A stretch of 64,000 bases of DNA from Ascoidea rubescens DSM 1968. Taxonomy: Eukaryota > Ascomycota > Saccharomycetes > Ascoideales > Ascoideaceae. Below the pieces are notes generated by a model that was given only the letters and a program-made list of their open reading frames with translations, ran no database searches and had not been told where the DNA came from. Positions 1-12,309 of this stretch are shown piece after piece; within the stretch, counting starts at the first letter, position 1; each line of letters begins with the position of its first letter. Location of the stretch: assembly GCF_001661345.1 (NCBI RefSeq), contig NW_017962926.1, forward strand, positions 310,001 to 374,000, given 5' to 3'. A program made the position numbers and the translations under genes.

Positions 1-2044
1 ATTTTTTCCCAACAGATATCATTTTAATTAATTGATGTGTTTTAAGTGACCAAACACCAATACATTGATCTGAAGTTATTCCTATCAAATAATTGGAATC
101 TTTTGAAATACATAAATCATTGATTCTATGAGTTGATATTCTAAATTTCTCTTTAAATGTGTTTGCATCAAAATAGATTATTTCCTTTTCTGGTGAACCT
201 AAAACAAATCCAGCAGAGTTTGGTAGCCAAACACAAGAAGAAATTCTTGGGTAGGATTTTTTAGAAGTTGATTTTCTTTCATTTGAAGATTCATCCCCAT
301 CCTCATCCTCATCTTCTTCATTATGATGGAGATTATTATTATTATTATTGCCACTACCGCTACCACTACCACTAACATTAATATTAGTACCCATTGAGTT
401 ATTGCCAGCATTGGAATTTTCACTGCTGGTTGTTTTATTTTTTGACTTTTCAGGATTAACATCAATATGGATTTTTGATTCACATTTACCTGAGATTAAA
501 TTCCAAACCTTAACCCTACAAGAATCACTACTTAATAGTTTTTCATCATTTGAGGACCAAGAAAGATATGAAACATTCTTTTTATGACCCACTAGCCTTT
601 TAACTAATTTGAAGCTGGATGAATTATAAAATTGATCATCCTCAACATCTTCAAAATAATTAAAATTTGAAACTTGATGAATATAAATGATTCCGCTAGT
701 TGTGGTAGTTGCAAGGTATTTTCCATTATTTGAAAATTTGACAAACCAACTTTGAATTCGAGGAGTTTTAAAACTAACTGAATTAAAATCTAGAGTTTGT
801 AAGATTTTATTTGGAAATTTTTTTAATGGAAACTGAAAATCCTCAAACAAAGAATTGTTATTTTTAACACTATAATTTGAAAGGGAGTTATTTGGATCGT
901 CAATATAACCTAGTGTGATTAGATTTCTGGATTCTTGATACAACCTTGCTTGATTAATAATTGATAATAATCTATGTGGAGGTATTAGCTGATGATAATT
1001 CAAAAATTTTGAAAGTTTGTTAATTAAAAAACTTCTTGAAATTTTCAACATTGAGTGTAATTGAGTTTGAGATAATTCTTCAAAATTATAGGATTTATTA
1101 AAATCAAGATTTAAGAAAAATCCGTTGTCTTGCAAAAAAGAAATAAGCTCTTTGATATTGAAATAGGTTGGGCTATAATTCAAAATTAGTTTTTGGTTTA
1201 AAATTAACGACAGTAAAAGGCTTTGGTCGTTAATAAAATCTCTAACACTGTAAACATTTGATATTGAAAAAAAGGATTCAACAGGTTTAAGATTTATAAA
1301 ATTTATTTCATTCATTAAGATTTGGGTTGATTTTAGGACGTCATTATGTAAAAATAAAGATTCTAATAATTTGTGTCTTTTTATTAATGATTTGGTCAAA
1401 GTTTTTAAAACATTTATGGTATCCAGTTCTAATTTTCTTAAAATCTCTTCTGAAGATTGCTCCTTTTTAGCATTTGTTTTTTTAATTTCGTGATCCTCAA
1501 TATTATTGTTGATAGATTTTGCGACTGAAACTGGGTAAATAAGATCAGTGTTAAAGGTATCAAAATAATTTGTTTTGAAAGACAAAAAAGGAATTAAATC
1601 TTCTGCTTTATCAAAATCACCGATTTGAATGTATTTAATAAAATTTGAAATCTTGTTATCAGGGTCCGTATTATTCGAATCAATATCAGTAGGATTAAGA
1701 GCAATTTTAGATTCGTTTTTTAAAGTATCAAAAGTGTTTTTATAACCCAAATCATTTAAAGTCTGTAGTAATAAATTAGTTAGTTCAGCCTTTGATACTT
1801 TACTTTTAGAGTAAATATCAAATAGAGACTTTGTAGACTTCAGATTGAATAATAAGCTGGTAACACCAAGGGAATTATCATCAGTTAGTGCGCCTTCGGT
1901 TTTATCAGTAGAGGTGGGAACGTTACTAGTTGCAGTGGCATTTATGTCAATAGAATGGGGGTTCTTGGAGGAAGATGATCTTTGAGTGTCTTCATGGTTA
2001 AGTATGGAGTTAATTGTATTGTTTCTTTTGAAAGTATTGCTCAT
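1..2044 (-). CDS. GID7: GID7-like WD40 subunit of the GID/CTLH ubiquitin ligase (partial)
   Basis: Reading back from the ATG at 2044, one open frame runs off the left edge, giving about 681 residues without the C-terminus. Visible parts: a Ser/Thr/Asn-rich N-terminus, a LisH-like helix pair near residues 85-105 (ELTNLLLQTLNDLGY), CTLH-like helices after it, and WD repeats from about residue 420 (KRLVGHKKNVSYLSWSS, then VKVWNLISGK). The order LisH, CTLH, WD40 is that of yeast Gid7/WDR26. In S. cerevisiae Gid7 helps the GID E3 assemble into its supramolecular form, which degrades gluconeogenic enzymes in cytosol and nucleus. An acidic, Gly/Ser/Asn-rich insert interrupts the propeller (about 285-430). 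A TTACCCGG (Reb1-type) site lies 120 bp upstream. Another LisH-CTLH-WD protein is possible, but Gid7 is the best fit. Confidence 0.8.
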   Translation of the reverse strand, partial: MSNTFKRNNTINSILNHEDTQRSSSSKNPHSIDINATATSNVPTSTDKTEGALTDDNSLGVTSLLFNLKSTKSLFDIYSKSKVSKAELTNLLLQTLNDLGYKNTFDTLKNESKIALNPTDIDSNNTDPDNKISNFIKYIQIGDFDKAEDLIPFLSFKTNYFDTFNTDLIYPVSVAKSINNNIEDHEIKKTNAKKEQSSEEILRKLELDTINVLKTLTKSLIKRHKLLESLFLHNDVLKSTQILMNEINFINLKPVESFFSISNVYSVRDFINDQSLLLSLILNQKLILNYSPTYFNIKELISFLQDNGFFLNLDFNKSYNFEELSQTQLHSMLKISRSFLINKLSKFLNYHQLIPPHRLLSIINQARLYQESRNLITLGYIDDPNNSLSNYSVKNNNSLFEDFQFPLKKFPNKILQTLDFNSVSFKTPRIQSWFVKFSNNGKYLATTTTSGIIYIHQVSNFNYFEDVEDDQFYNSSSFKLVKRLVGHKKNVSYLSWSSNDEKLLSSDSCRVKVWNLISGKCESKIHIDVNPEKSKNKTTSSENSNAGNNSMGTNINVSGSGSGSGNNNNNNLHHNEEDEDEDGDESSNERKSTSKKSYPRISSCVWLPNSAGFVLGSPEKEIIYFDANTFKEKFRISTHRINDLCISKDSNYLIGITSDQCIGVWSLKTHQLIKMISVGKK

Positions 2045-2643
2045 GGTGACTAGGTATTTCGGGCAAAACGAACAAGTATACTATCAAAGTGGTTGATTGT
2101 AATGGTAAGATTAGCATTATCTGTATAACAGAGCTTAAGTATGGAGGTTGAGAAAAAAAACAATTACCCGGAGTGATTTTATGAGCCAAGCGGATGATGC
2201 CTGCTCATGTGACCGGACGGTTTCGAATATGAGTTCCGGTTTTGCCAATTTCCTGTTTCTATGATTTTATTTGTAAGTTTGTGCAAAACAAGATTATAAT
2301 AGGGGAATTGGGAATTGGGAAGTGGGAATTGGAAGTCGTTTTGAGGTTAGAGTTGGATAGATGATGACAGCATTGGGTTGATCAATGCTTTTGTGCGACT
2401 GAAGCATGAAATATGGAAAAGTCTGCAAGATGTCAAGCTACTTATGCAAAGTGGTCTATGTGGGAATATTTCACTGGAAAAATAAAATTGTCGAATTATT
2501 GAAATATGAAAATACTCTAATAGACGATATAAAAAGAAATTAAAGAATATCGATAATAAGATTGGTGTATAAGATTGGTGATAAGAGAAATGAGAAATAA
2601 AATGGTAATAAAGTTTGATTTAGGTGGAATAAGTTTGAATAAG
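2045..2643. other. Intergenic region between GID7 and the Maf gene
   Basis: No supported gene. It should hold the GID7 promoter and the terminator of the downstream-reading Maf gene. A TTACCCGG motif at 2164-2171 matches the Reb1 consensus. Confidence 0.5.
2164..2171 (+). promoter_or_regulatory. Reb1-type site TTACCCGG
   Basis: Exact TTACCCGG, 120 bp upstream of the GID7 start. Reb1 is a general regulatory factor that clears nucleosomes at yeast promoters. Function here is inferred from the motif alone. Confidence 0.4.
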
Positions 2644-3339
2644 TCAAATATTGTCTTTAATTAAGTTAAAGGTTGTCTTCAAAGGTAAGCCAACGACATT
2701 GTAGAAATCACCATCAATTTTATTGAATAAAATTCCTCCTAGACCTTGAATTTTATAACCCCCTGCGGCACCTATACCTTCACCAGTTTCGACATAATCG
2801 AGTAGATCAGCGTCGGTTAAATTATTGTCCATGATTACTTGGGTTACTTCTACTTTTGAGGCGACTAAGCCATTTTCATTGAAAAGTGCAATGGCGGTCA
2901 TAACGCTTTGATTAATATTTTTTTTTGAAGAGTTCAATAAATCTTTAAGCATTAAGAAATTATGGGATTTATCAATTGGTTTTTCATTAATAGTTCCATT
3001 TGATTCCACTATGGTATCAGACGATAGGATTAATAGATTTTTATTTAGTTTTTGAGTGATGGTTTGAGACTCTTTTTGAGTGATATTATTTATATCAAGT
3101 TGCGCATGTTTTTGTGATATGATCTCATTGTAAACGAATTCGCCCTTTTTCACTGCAGTTTGTAAAACGTAATCTTTGGGGGATAATAAAGTTTTATTCA
3201 AATTTTCAGGAAAACTAGAAGGATAAATTTCGATGTTACTGATCCCCATTTGTTTAAGAATATCCAATCTTCTTGGTGAAGTTGAAGCTAAAACAAAGCG
3301 ATAGTTTTTATGATCGTTGATTAAGCTTAAGGTTTCCAT
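2644..3339 (-). CDS. Maf/HAM1-like nucleoside triphosphate pyrophosphatase
   Basis: 231 residues, the usual size for the eukaryotic Maf family (S. cerevisiae YOR111W, human ASMTL N-domain). Visible signatures are the N-terminal phosphate-binding motif LASTSPRRLDIL (residues about 17-28), the acidic metal/base motif LILSSDTIV, a KPIDKS segment, and the C-terminal block GAAGGYKIQGLGG followed by FYNVVGLPL. These enzymes hydrolyse dTTP/UTP and modified nucleotides to monophosphates, cleaning the nucleotide pool in the cytosol. The start ATG at 3339 is 16 codons ahead of the first motif and no upstream in-frame ATG is better placed. A low-complexity stretch between the two catalytic blocks (about residues 80-110) is longer than in bacterial Maf. 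Confidence 0.88.
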   Translation of the reverse strand: METLSLINDHKNYRFVLASTSPRRLDILKQMGISNIEIYPSSFPENLNKTLLSPKDYVLQTAVKKGEFVYNEIISQKHAQLDINNITQKESQTITQKLNKNLLILSSDTIVESNGTINEKPIDKSHNFLMLKDLLNSSKKNINQSVMTAIALFNENGLVASKVEVTQVIMDNNLTDADLLDYVETGEGIGAAGGYKIQGLGGILFNKIDGDFYNVVGLPLKTTFNLIKDNI

Positions 3340-5768
3340 TGAGAATAAAAGAAGGTAATAATGTAATAATGAGATAATGTAAGAGTATTAAAGAAATAAA
3401 GTATTAGAGTATTAGAGTACAAAAAAGAATGGTAATTGAAGCAATATGGGATAAAATTTGACTGAAAAACACTTTGGCTGTTTTATTCTCTTTTTCTTTT
3501 TTTTCTTTTTTTTCTTTTTTTTCTTTTTCTAATTGTTGATTTCACAGCAATGAAGTTTTGAAAGAGATAATAAGCTAGCAGAAGAAGTTAAATAATATAT
3601 CAATTGCAACTACATCATAAAGAAAGAAGTTTGAAGACAAAATTGGTGCAAATGGATCTGGGAGAGTAGTAATTACGTCATGGTAGCGGTAGAGACAGAA
3701 AAGCAGGGGCCGGAAGTAAACAAATACATGTGACTAGTTCGGCACTAAAGCATAAGAGAAAGAGAAGCTTGCTATTCTGTAATAGTTTTAATGGATTTTT
3801 GTGAGATTATAATTAGCTTATTGGTGATGTTACAGTGATGTTACAATGTTTTTTTAGTTCAAGTATTCAAGTAGAGGGAGCAGCTTACGATTGAAGGAAG
3901 GTAGCTTCCCAAAATATTTCACAATTGTTATGAGTGTGATATAAGTGCGGTTTAAGTGCTTGCAAATGGATCAAATAGAATCGAATTGAGTTAGGTGCTA
4001 GCACTAATGTATGAGTAATTTGCTAAAGAAAACAGGTTGAAAAAAAAAAAAAGATATGAAAGGGGTCTAAGAGTTGTACTCAATTGGTCTAGAACGTAGA
4101 TTGGTAATTTGGTAAATGGCAAGTTGGAGAGTTGGAAATTTGGTGATGTAAAATTATATTGTTTTTTTTTTTCTTTTTTATCATTACAATCTTTTGTAGA
4201 GGCATGGCTAAGTAGTAGATAATCATTGAATAGAAAACCAAAATTTCTTTTAACTGCTTTTTTTTCGAGTTACTAATTAATCTGTTAGTTAATAAATATT
4301 ATTCTAGTAATAATAAATTTGGGTTGTATGTGGTGTGGAATGAAGGTAACGAAGCGGGTTAAATGAAAAAAAGAGCCAAAAAAATACATCCTACAGAAAT
4401 ATGGGATATATAAAGTCTGAAAATATGAAGAATTGCAATTGGATATTTCAAAACCTTGAATTTCAAGTTTGGGATTTCAACATTTGAAATTGAATTTTTG
4501 CAAATTTCAATTTTCAGTTTCTAAATTTATAGTTAAGATCCTGAATTGAAAATGGCTAAATCGATGCTATCACTATTTTAATAATAAATATTATCAAACA
4601 GTTTTCATCATTAGACATATTTACTGTGATTTGTTGTTGGAAGCGGCAGTCTGGGTGATTAAGGGTTTATGTTTTGTCAGCATTTCAGCCAAAAGGTAAT
4701 ATCCCAAATTGGTTTTAGTGCAGATTGTATTATAAAACAGGAAATAAGGTTGGGATCTGGATTTGTCGTTTTGGAGATGGGTATTTTAAACAACCAAAGC
4801 CAACACCACTCACTTGTATTAGACGTGGCTGTTGACATTGTTCAGACCACAAGCCCATCTAGAATGTTCTGAAAACCGTAAGATTAGAAATACCAACAGT
4901 CTCGAACACACACTCAAATACACTCAAATCCAGTCTTGTAGGTGAGTGTGAAAATGGGATCAGAGATACCTGTTTACAAGCGATAGTCATCATCTTTCTA
5001 AACAGGACGATAGCAGAAACTTTCTTTTTGTCCAGCTCACCCTCTCAAGGTGTGTCGAGGACGTCAAAAGAAAAAAAAAAAAAGGCCACTGAAAAAGGCT
5101 CGTGAAAGTGAAGGAAAAACATTACTCAAATTAGCCCGCTCTACAAAGAAGCATATATAAACTCCAATCTAGGTGCCGGAAGTCCTGATGCGCTGTCCTG
5201 CTCCACGGTGTTTGTCATCTGGCGGCCGCACCTGGTTTCTCTTTTTATGGGTCGGCAACATAGAAAAGCGGCTGTGTTCCGGGGCCGCACATAGTGACCT
5301 CTCCCGCTGGTACGGGTGGTCATTGCATCATAATTACGTAGCAGTAAGGTTCTCTTCCCCGTTCACGACGCTAGATGCATTATGTCAAACCTCACAAGCA
5401 CAAAAAGAGCACTTTGTTTTGTACACCAGGCTGCATCTGCATGCCGTCAGAGGCTGCTTTCGATCTGGACACAGTTTGTGGTGGATAGTGTGGACGTAAA
5501 TTATGCAGGACTAAAGCGGTTAAGCTTATTTTTCCTGTACTGTCAGAGTCTAGTTCGCTATCCTAGTTTCGATTCTTATAAAAGACATGCTTTCCATCTT
5601 TCATTTTTGTTTTTGTTTCTATTATTTACATCTCTATCTTTTTCCTTTTGATTCATCTAACCGTCCTATCTTCTGCTATTTACCATCTTTCTAAAGCTCA
5701 ATTGATTCTACTTTGCTACTATCTATAAATACACTATACATATCTCATACTATACATTATCTCACACA
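3340..5768. other. Long intergenic region with a GC-richer block before the Ada-like gene
   Basis: No gene supported. Contents: a pyrimidine-rich tract near 3480-3530, AT-rich sequence to about 5000, then a clearly GC-richer block at about 5160-5500, a TATAAAA at 5577 and a CT-rich stretch leading to the ATG at 5769. The open frames seen in the GC-richer block overlap each other on both strands and look accidental. Confidence 0.5.
5577..5583 (+). promoter_or_regulatory. Probable TATA box of the Ada/AraC-like gene
   Basis: TATAAAA 186 bp before the start codon at 5769, followed by a T/C-rich stretch typical of yeast initiation regions. Confidence 0.5.
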
Positions 5769-7082
5769 ATGGATACCCCATCACCAGCACTTTCTCCCTC
5801 TTCAATTGGCTCCCCAATTGAGAAGAGAAATAGATCCAGATCCAGAAGTAAAATTGAATACGAGGATTTATTATCCTTTGATCTATACACTTTCTACAAC
5901 TACAATTCCGATATATTAAAATGGACTGCTTATGAATTCTCCGATCCCTTTGCTATCAACGAATTCTTTGTTGCCAACACTAATTCAAAAATAATTTGTC
6001 GTCCCGACTGCGAATATTACCCCAAAGCTGCTCACTTAGATGATATCGAATTCCTAACGAATATCGACCAATTCATCAAAATCAAGTCTTCTAATACAAA
6101 CTACAAAATTTGCTCCAGTTGTAATCCCATTTCTTATAATTCAAATTCCGAATATAAAAATTTGGTGCAACTATGCTCAAAACTTGTCAACCAAGAAATT
6201 AATTTCGACCCAATCAAATTTTTCAACTCCGCTTGGTTTAACAATTTGCCCTACAATAATAATAATAATAATAATAACAACAATTCGAACTCCAGTTCCA
6301 ACACTAATAATATTAATGATAATGATAAAATTAGAAAAGACAACATTAACTGCAATCACGTTAAATTGGTCGAAATCGCCTGCAGACATTTAGCTGCTGT
6401 CGCCGTCATTCTAACTAAAAAGGATATTGAAGAAGAATTGCAAATTTTATCAAATAACGAAAAACAAAAGAAATCAAGACACATTTTTGCCTCAATCTCC
6501 CCTAAAAAGAGAAGAGGTGGAATCATCGGCTTCAAAGAAATCGCTGCAAAGGCAAAAACTTCTCCATGGCACTTTCACAGAACTTACAAAAATGTCACCC
6601 AATTAACCCCAAAGGCTTATGGTGACAAATGCATGACTTTTTTAAGATTATATCTTACAAACCAACAAGCTCCTTTTAACTTTTTTAACCAATCTAACCA
6701 CATTAAATTAACTACTCCAATTAAAAAGAAACATCTTTCCAACATAAATAATAGCAACACCATTTCTGCCGTTAATAACAACATAATATCCAAAAATGAT
6801 TATAAAATTACTAAAAAACCCTCGATAACAAATCACTCATTAACAAATCAAAGAAATCATTCCACGGCCTCTTTATCCAGTAGCATAAGTAGCCCCTTAT
6901 CTCAACATAATCCCTTAAAAGTTAATACAACCAATTCTAAAGACTCTAGAAACATTTTCTTCTCTTTAAACAACTACAATATCCAAAATGCTTTTGATTC
7001 AAATACAGATATTAATAACAATATCAACCATGAATTAATTATTCAACCAAACAACACCATCACCAATAACAATAACAATAAC

Positions 7083-7134
<52 letters not shown>

Positions 7135-7865
7135 TTAACACCAATGTTAGTATTAATAACGACTCATTGGATAATTTTTCAAATTTATCTTCCTCTTTAG
7201 CTTACGCTTCTTCAATATCTTCCTCAGTCTCATCCATAAGATCTAATTCAACTTCAGATATATATCAAGATTTGGACTTAAGTTTGAACTTTCCTCTTAA
7301 TTTGGATTCCAACAACAACATTATTGATATTGATATCAGCAATGTTCTTGATTTTTCATCCATTGGCACTCAAAATGATTTCACTAAATCTCTTTTTACT
7401 GATGATTTCAATAATGAACCCATTAATGCTCAATTAACTGAAAAATTGGATGATTTTTTAAATTTCGATGGCTTAATTTCTGAACAGGATACTATTAATC
7501 ATAAAGACTATAACAATTACAGTGATTACACTAACTATAACAATTCTTCATCCTTATTCAATATGGATAATTTGGCTGAATTTAACCCTTTCAATTTTCA
7601 GGTTAACTACGATAATCAATCAAATAACAATATTACTGCTTCTACCGCTACTACTAATAATAACAATAATACGGTCAATAATCAATTTAATTCAATTCCA
7701 AATACTCAATCAGTGGTCATTGTAAATGATAATGACTTAACAAGAGAAGTCACAAAGGACTTGATCAATCTTTGGAATGGCAAAGGCAAAAATAACAGTT
7801 TTAAAGCTGAAAATTTATTTGATGATGATTTATATAATCAAATTATTGCTTCTGGTGGTTATTAA
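5769..7865 (+). CDS. Ada-type methylphosphotriester-sensor / AraC HTH protein with Asn-rich tail
   Basis: 698 residues. Residues about 53-120 match the metal-binding domain of bacterial Ada: C77-x3-C81 (KIICRPDC) and C115-x2-C118 (ICSSCNP) correspond to the four zinc cysteines, one of which takes a methyl group from DNA methylphosphotriesters in E. coli Ada. Residues about 254-288 match the second AraC-type helix-turn-helix of Ada (FKEIAAKAKTSPWHFHR, then TQLTPKAYGD). No O6-methylguanine methyltransferase domain follows. Instead there is a long Asn/Ser-rich, partly acidic tail with two poly-Asn runs (about residues 160-170 and 433-455), which could act as an activation region. The N-terminus has an Arg/Ser-rich basic patch (residues 19-28). 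Inference: a nuclear transcription factor or sensor for DNA methylation damage, of bacterial ancestry. Only the domain calls are firm. Confidence 0.8.
7065..7134 (+). repeat. AAT/AAC trinucleotide repeat coding for poly-Asn
   Basis: A run of AAT and AAC codons giving about 22 consecutive Asn in the Ada/AraC-like protein. The shorter run at about 6255-6290 is similar. Length polymorphism is likely between strains. Confidence 0.9.
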
Positions 7866-10800
7866 ATAAGTGATGATAATGAAATTTTATTCTTTTTTTT
7901 TTTATTTGTTTGCACTGTTTTCTGGTTCATAATTTTCTTCATATTCACAACTTTTCTTTATGGGCTTTAAAATCATGATTTTTTTTTGAAATTCATTTTA
8001 TGTTTATTATATTTAAATTGTTGATATTCCTCTGTCAGTTCTTTAACATTTTTATTTCTATATTTTTTATGTATTTTATATTTTATTCAAGGAAAAAATA
8101 AATGATTAGTAATTCTAAATTATAACACAATAACAACAAGCCAACAAAACAAAAGTTGGGATATTGATGTAGTACTGATTTTTTTGAGCATTCACTTTTC
8201 TCCCTAATTTTCCTTATAGCTTGAAAATAGATTAAAAAATATATTAACTAAGATTTTAAATTAAGTTAAATAATAACCGATTGAAGACATTAACTTGCAA
8301 GAGTATAAAAAGCAAAAAGGAAAAGGAAAATCATGTTCAAACAAATTCAAACAATACCACTTTCCTATGTCTAATTACAAGTTTCCCTTAGGTAAAGTAT
8401 ATTTTTGTTTATTTTAGCAGTGGACATTATTATGTCACTAATTAGATAATTTAAACATTATTGGAGAAGACACTCGTTCAAAGCTCAAAAGTTCTGTTTT
8501 AAATTTTGTTCAGAACTATTTCTGGTTTACATCACCATTACTCTTGATTGTCATTACACTCAATTTTTAATTTTGTTATTGCTTTATTTATTACAAATGA
8601 TGGTTTGTTCTTAAATAATTATAAATTGAATCGCTATATTATATTGTAAATAGTTATGTTGAAAATCAGCCTGATTAATAACAAGGGATTTAGCCCAAAT
8701 TCTAATTGCAGTATCTCAAAATAGAGTTGCATATCTTCAAGTGGCTCGATTTCTAATACCCTCTGTGTTTATGTAATTTTTTTTGTTAATTACTGACTTG
8801 TATTGATTCTTTTATTTCTCTGACTCTTTGATCTCAAGATATATTGCAAAATTAATTAATTTTGCAGAAATCCCCCAATATTATCAAAATATCATCATTT
8901 CAATAAACATTTACTGATCATCATAATAAAAAAAAAATATTCAATTTCATCTAACCAGCTGTTATCACGTGAAAAAGAAATAAGGTTTTTGCTTCATCTG
9001 ATTGAAGTTTTTTAGGTTAAACAATCACTCCAGGAAGCATATAACTCATTATTTTTAATTTATATTATCTTTTGTGAAAATTCTTAATTCCAAGGGCAAA
9101 TCAAAATTTATTAAACCTTTTACTTCTTATTATTGTCTTATTACTGTAATATTACCTTATACTACTCACAATCAAGAGATCCATCATCATAATAGATACT
9201 CAATTTTAATCTTCTCAATTGCTATAGCTAAAATGTTGTTCTCTTCATCATTTTCTTTGCCTTGATTCCCCGATAATAACGTTTTTTCTCTTGTTGCTAC
9301 TCCATACCTGAAGATGATGCTTTTGTCAATTTATATCTGCATTTTTCCAAACATACCCATGTTTGGATTGTTGTTCAAAAGAGTATTTTTTTTTCATTTA
9401 AAGTTGAAATGAAATTTGAAATGAAATTTAAAGGAAAAGAAATAATATTAAATTCTATAATAATAACAATAGTAATAATAATAATAATAATAGTGATAGT
9501 AACCTGTATTACCAGCATGAAACTTTGATTCAATACTAACTACATCCAAAAGGGTTGTTCAAGTAGTAATTTTTTTTCATCAACACCCTTTTCGATCTCA
9601 ACCAAATAATTTCTGTACCATTTTATTTATTAAATCGTTTATAAAAGGGTGGGAAATCATATTTCTTAAATAAAAATGATTTTAACAACAAAAATCAGTT
9701 TATTAGGCTCTCCATTAGAACACCTAGAGCTTCTTCCAACATCTGAAAGTAGCTAGTAACTTTTCATTAATCATTATAATAAATTTATACAAAGGAGTAA
9801 GGTGAATTCAAATATAAATGTGAAATAATTTTATTAAGAGATTCAATGTAAACATAAATATAAATCAAAAAATAAAAATTTGCCCTCTCCTTTTGGCGTC
9901 AGTTTAAAAAAAAGACCATGTATCTCTTTGACTTATATTTAAAAGACTACCAAATTAAATAAAAACTTGGAAACTTGTTTTAATAAAAAACATTTGTAAA
10001 ATAATTTGTAAAAAAAATTATCATAGAGCAGTTGTTAAATAAAATTTTTAATATACAAGCAACATGGTAAAAGTAATAGAAAAATTTCAAATTTCAAATT
10101 TCCGAATCGATTAAGGTCCTGTTAAGAAGAAACAAACAAAACCTTTCCATTTCGGGAATAATGGAAACAAAAAAATCTTTCTCAACAAATACAAAATAAT
10201 TCTTGGGCAATTTTTTAAAAATTAACTAGCTAGAGCCATGTTTTCTAACGAATAACATGGTTAGAAAAAAGTATAGACTAATAAAAAGTAATAAAATTGA
10301 GGAAACAAAAAAAAGGAGAGAGTTTGAACAAAACCTCTCTTGAAACAAAACATTAATTTAAACTGCATTTGTATTCTTTTAACTTAATGAAGATACCAAA
10401 AAACACTCAATCAATTCAGAATTAAAGGTCTCAAGTTTGACCATTTTAAATCATATCATTTGTCAAATTTGGATTCTGATTCTGCTCTAGTCTTGAATTT
10501 AAGATAAAACTGCGAGCCATTAGAATAACTTATCATATGTTATTCTTGCAATTTGATAAATAATTTTTCTCCAAAACTTTGTTGGCCTTGTAAAAAAAAG
10601 TCTCAATGCTGACTTGTTTTCTCTTTTTTCTCTTTTAGTTATCAAGCTAAGTTTCAAAGTAGTCAAAAATTTTCTAGCTTTTCTAGCAAAACTATAGCCC
10701 AGTCGCAAAGATAAAAAAATTTAAAATAAATGTGTAGCATAAATCATAATTGTTTGTGACCAACAAAATTAATATCGCAAATTAATTATTATCTTGTTTA

Positions 10801-12309
10801 TCTTTAAGACTAATTAAAAAGAGTCTGAAGATTATTCATTCAAACTGAAAATTTCTAATTCCATTTACTTTTATATTTTAAAACAGCTCAACAGGAAATA
10901 AAGTATTGTGCATAGCAATAACTTATCAACTGATACTGAAAGAATCATTTCATCCACTTTGTTCGTGTATAGTTTGATCAGTAACAAAATTTTCATTTTA
11001 ATTATTTATCATAAAAGCAGTAAACCCTTTTAATTTTTTAACTGAAATATTAGTATTGCAAGCAACCAAAAATAACGTAAGCACGTCCAATATATAACAT
11101 CATAATGAGTAATCTTCGAAAACTATATGGTTACATGGCAAATCTAGAATTGGTGATTTAAATTGATGAAAAAGGAAACACTAAAACTTTTACCCGGCCG
11201 TGACCATCTGCTTTACCCGGTCATAGCACCTTAATTTGTTTGTTCTCTGTCTTTCTACATCATTTTTCAATTAGATGTTAGCAATTCTAGTATAAGCAGG
11301 AGTTCTAGAAATTCTTGTGACCAACCTGAAAGCAAAGTAATAAAAAGCCATCATTTTTTTGTTTTTTGTTATTCTTTGAAATAAAGAAAAAAAGAAAAAA
11401 AGAAAGTCTTCTCTATTCTTTGGTTTCAAAGCTATTTCTTTTGATAATATCTATCATTAATTACTACAGTTTGCTACAATTACTTCAATTACTTCAATTA
11501 GTGCAACTAGGATTTATAAATTTATTGTACTTCTTTCTTTTTGATTGCAGTTATAAATTCTAGGAAAAAAAGTATTAGAGTTAAAAATCAAGCTTTTTAA
11601 ATGTAGACTTCTATTTTACAGACTTAAATGATATTATACCAAAATCCTTTTGTGATCCAGCACTAATAGAACGATATGAATTTGAGGATTTTTAAGTGGT
11701 GCTTTGGAAGTAATGGTGGCAGTAAATATTTCTAGAAAGCAGAAAAGCTGTAGAAAAATACATTTTAAATAACATGTTTTTCTCTTTGTTCGATTTATTT
11801 CATTGATCTTTTCTTGTCTTTTACATCCAATACTCAAAGGTGTTCAAACATCAAACATTTGTTCAACCAAACGAAAATGGTGCACAAATGAACTGAGTTA
11901 AAAAGGACTGGCTATTATGATGCTAAACCCGGGTAATGGCCATTTTTGAAAATAGAGGTTTCTTCGAAAAGCGAAATTCTCGTGAAAGCATGACCGATCA
12001 CATTTCAATTTTTCTATTCGGAATATTATCCGCCGTTTTACGTAACCCCGTCATTTCAAAGTGTTACCGGAACTGTTGGCAGAACCAGCCATCGTAACCC
12101 CTTATCCCAGACCCCTTTCTTTTTTTTAAAGGGTTATCCAATACTTCTAATCAGTTCAATGGATTCAGGCTCAAGCTTTATTTAACCAATTAACAGAATC
12201 ATGTCAAAATTAATTTGATATTCATCAATATAACTTTATCTTAATTAAATTAATCAGAATAAAATCCTTTTCAAAAGCTTACTTCAATCTGAAAAGTTAA
12301 CGTATCTTC
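7866..12309. other. 4.4 kb gene-free region upstream of ATG22
   Basis: AT-rich with only short accidental frames. I recognise no RNA gene. Near the ATG22 end there are three TTACCCGG (Reb1-type) sites at 11190, 11213 and, inverted, 11929. The length is unusual for a compact yeast genome. It could hold an unrecognised ncRNA, origin or centromere, none of which I can support. Confidence 0.4.
11190..11220 (+). promoter_or_regulatory. Paired Reb1-type sites
   Basis: Two TTACCCGG motifs, 11190-11197 and 11213-11220, 23 bp apart start to start in an otherwise AT-rich stretch. A third, inverted, at 11929-11936 lies 374 bp before ATG22. Confidence 0.4.

Noticed and set aside
4669-4872. 67-codon ATG frame in the region before the Ada-like gene
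   Set aside because: No homologue, no codon-use support.
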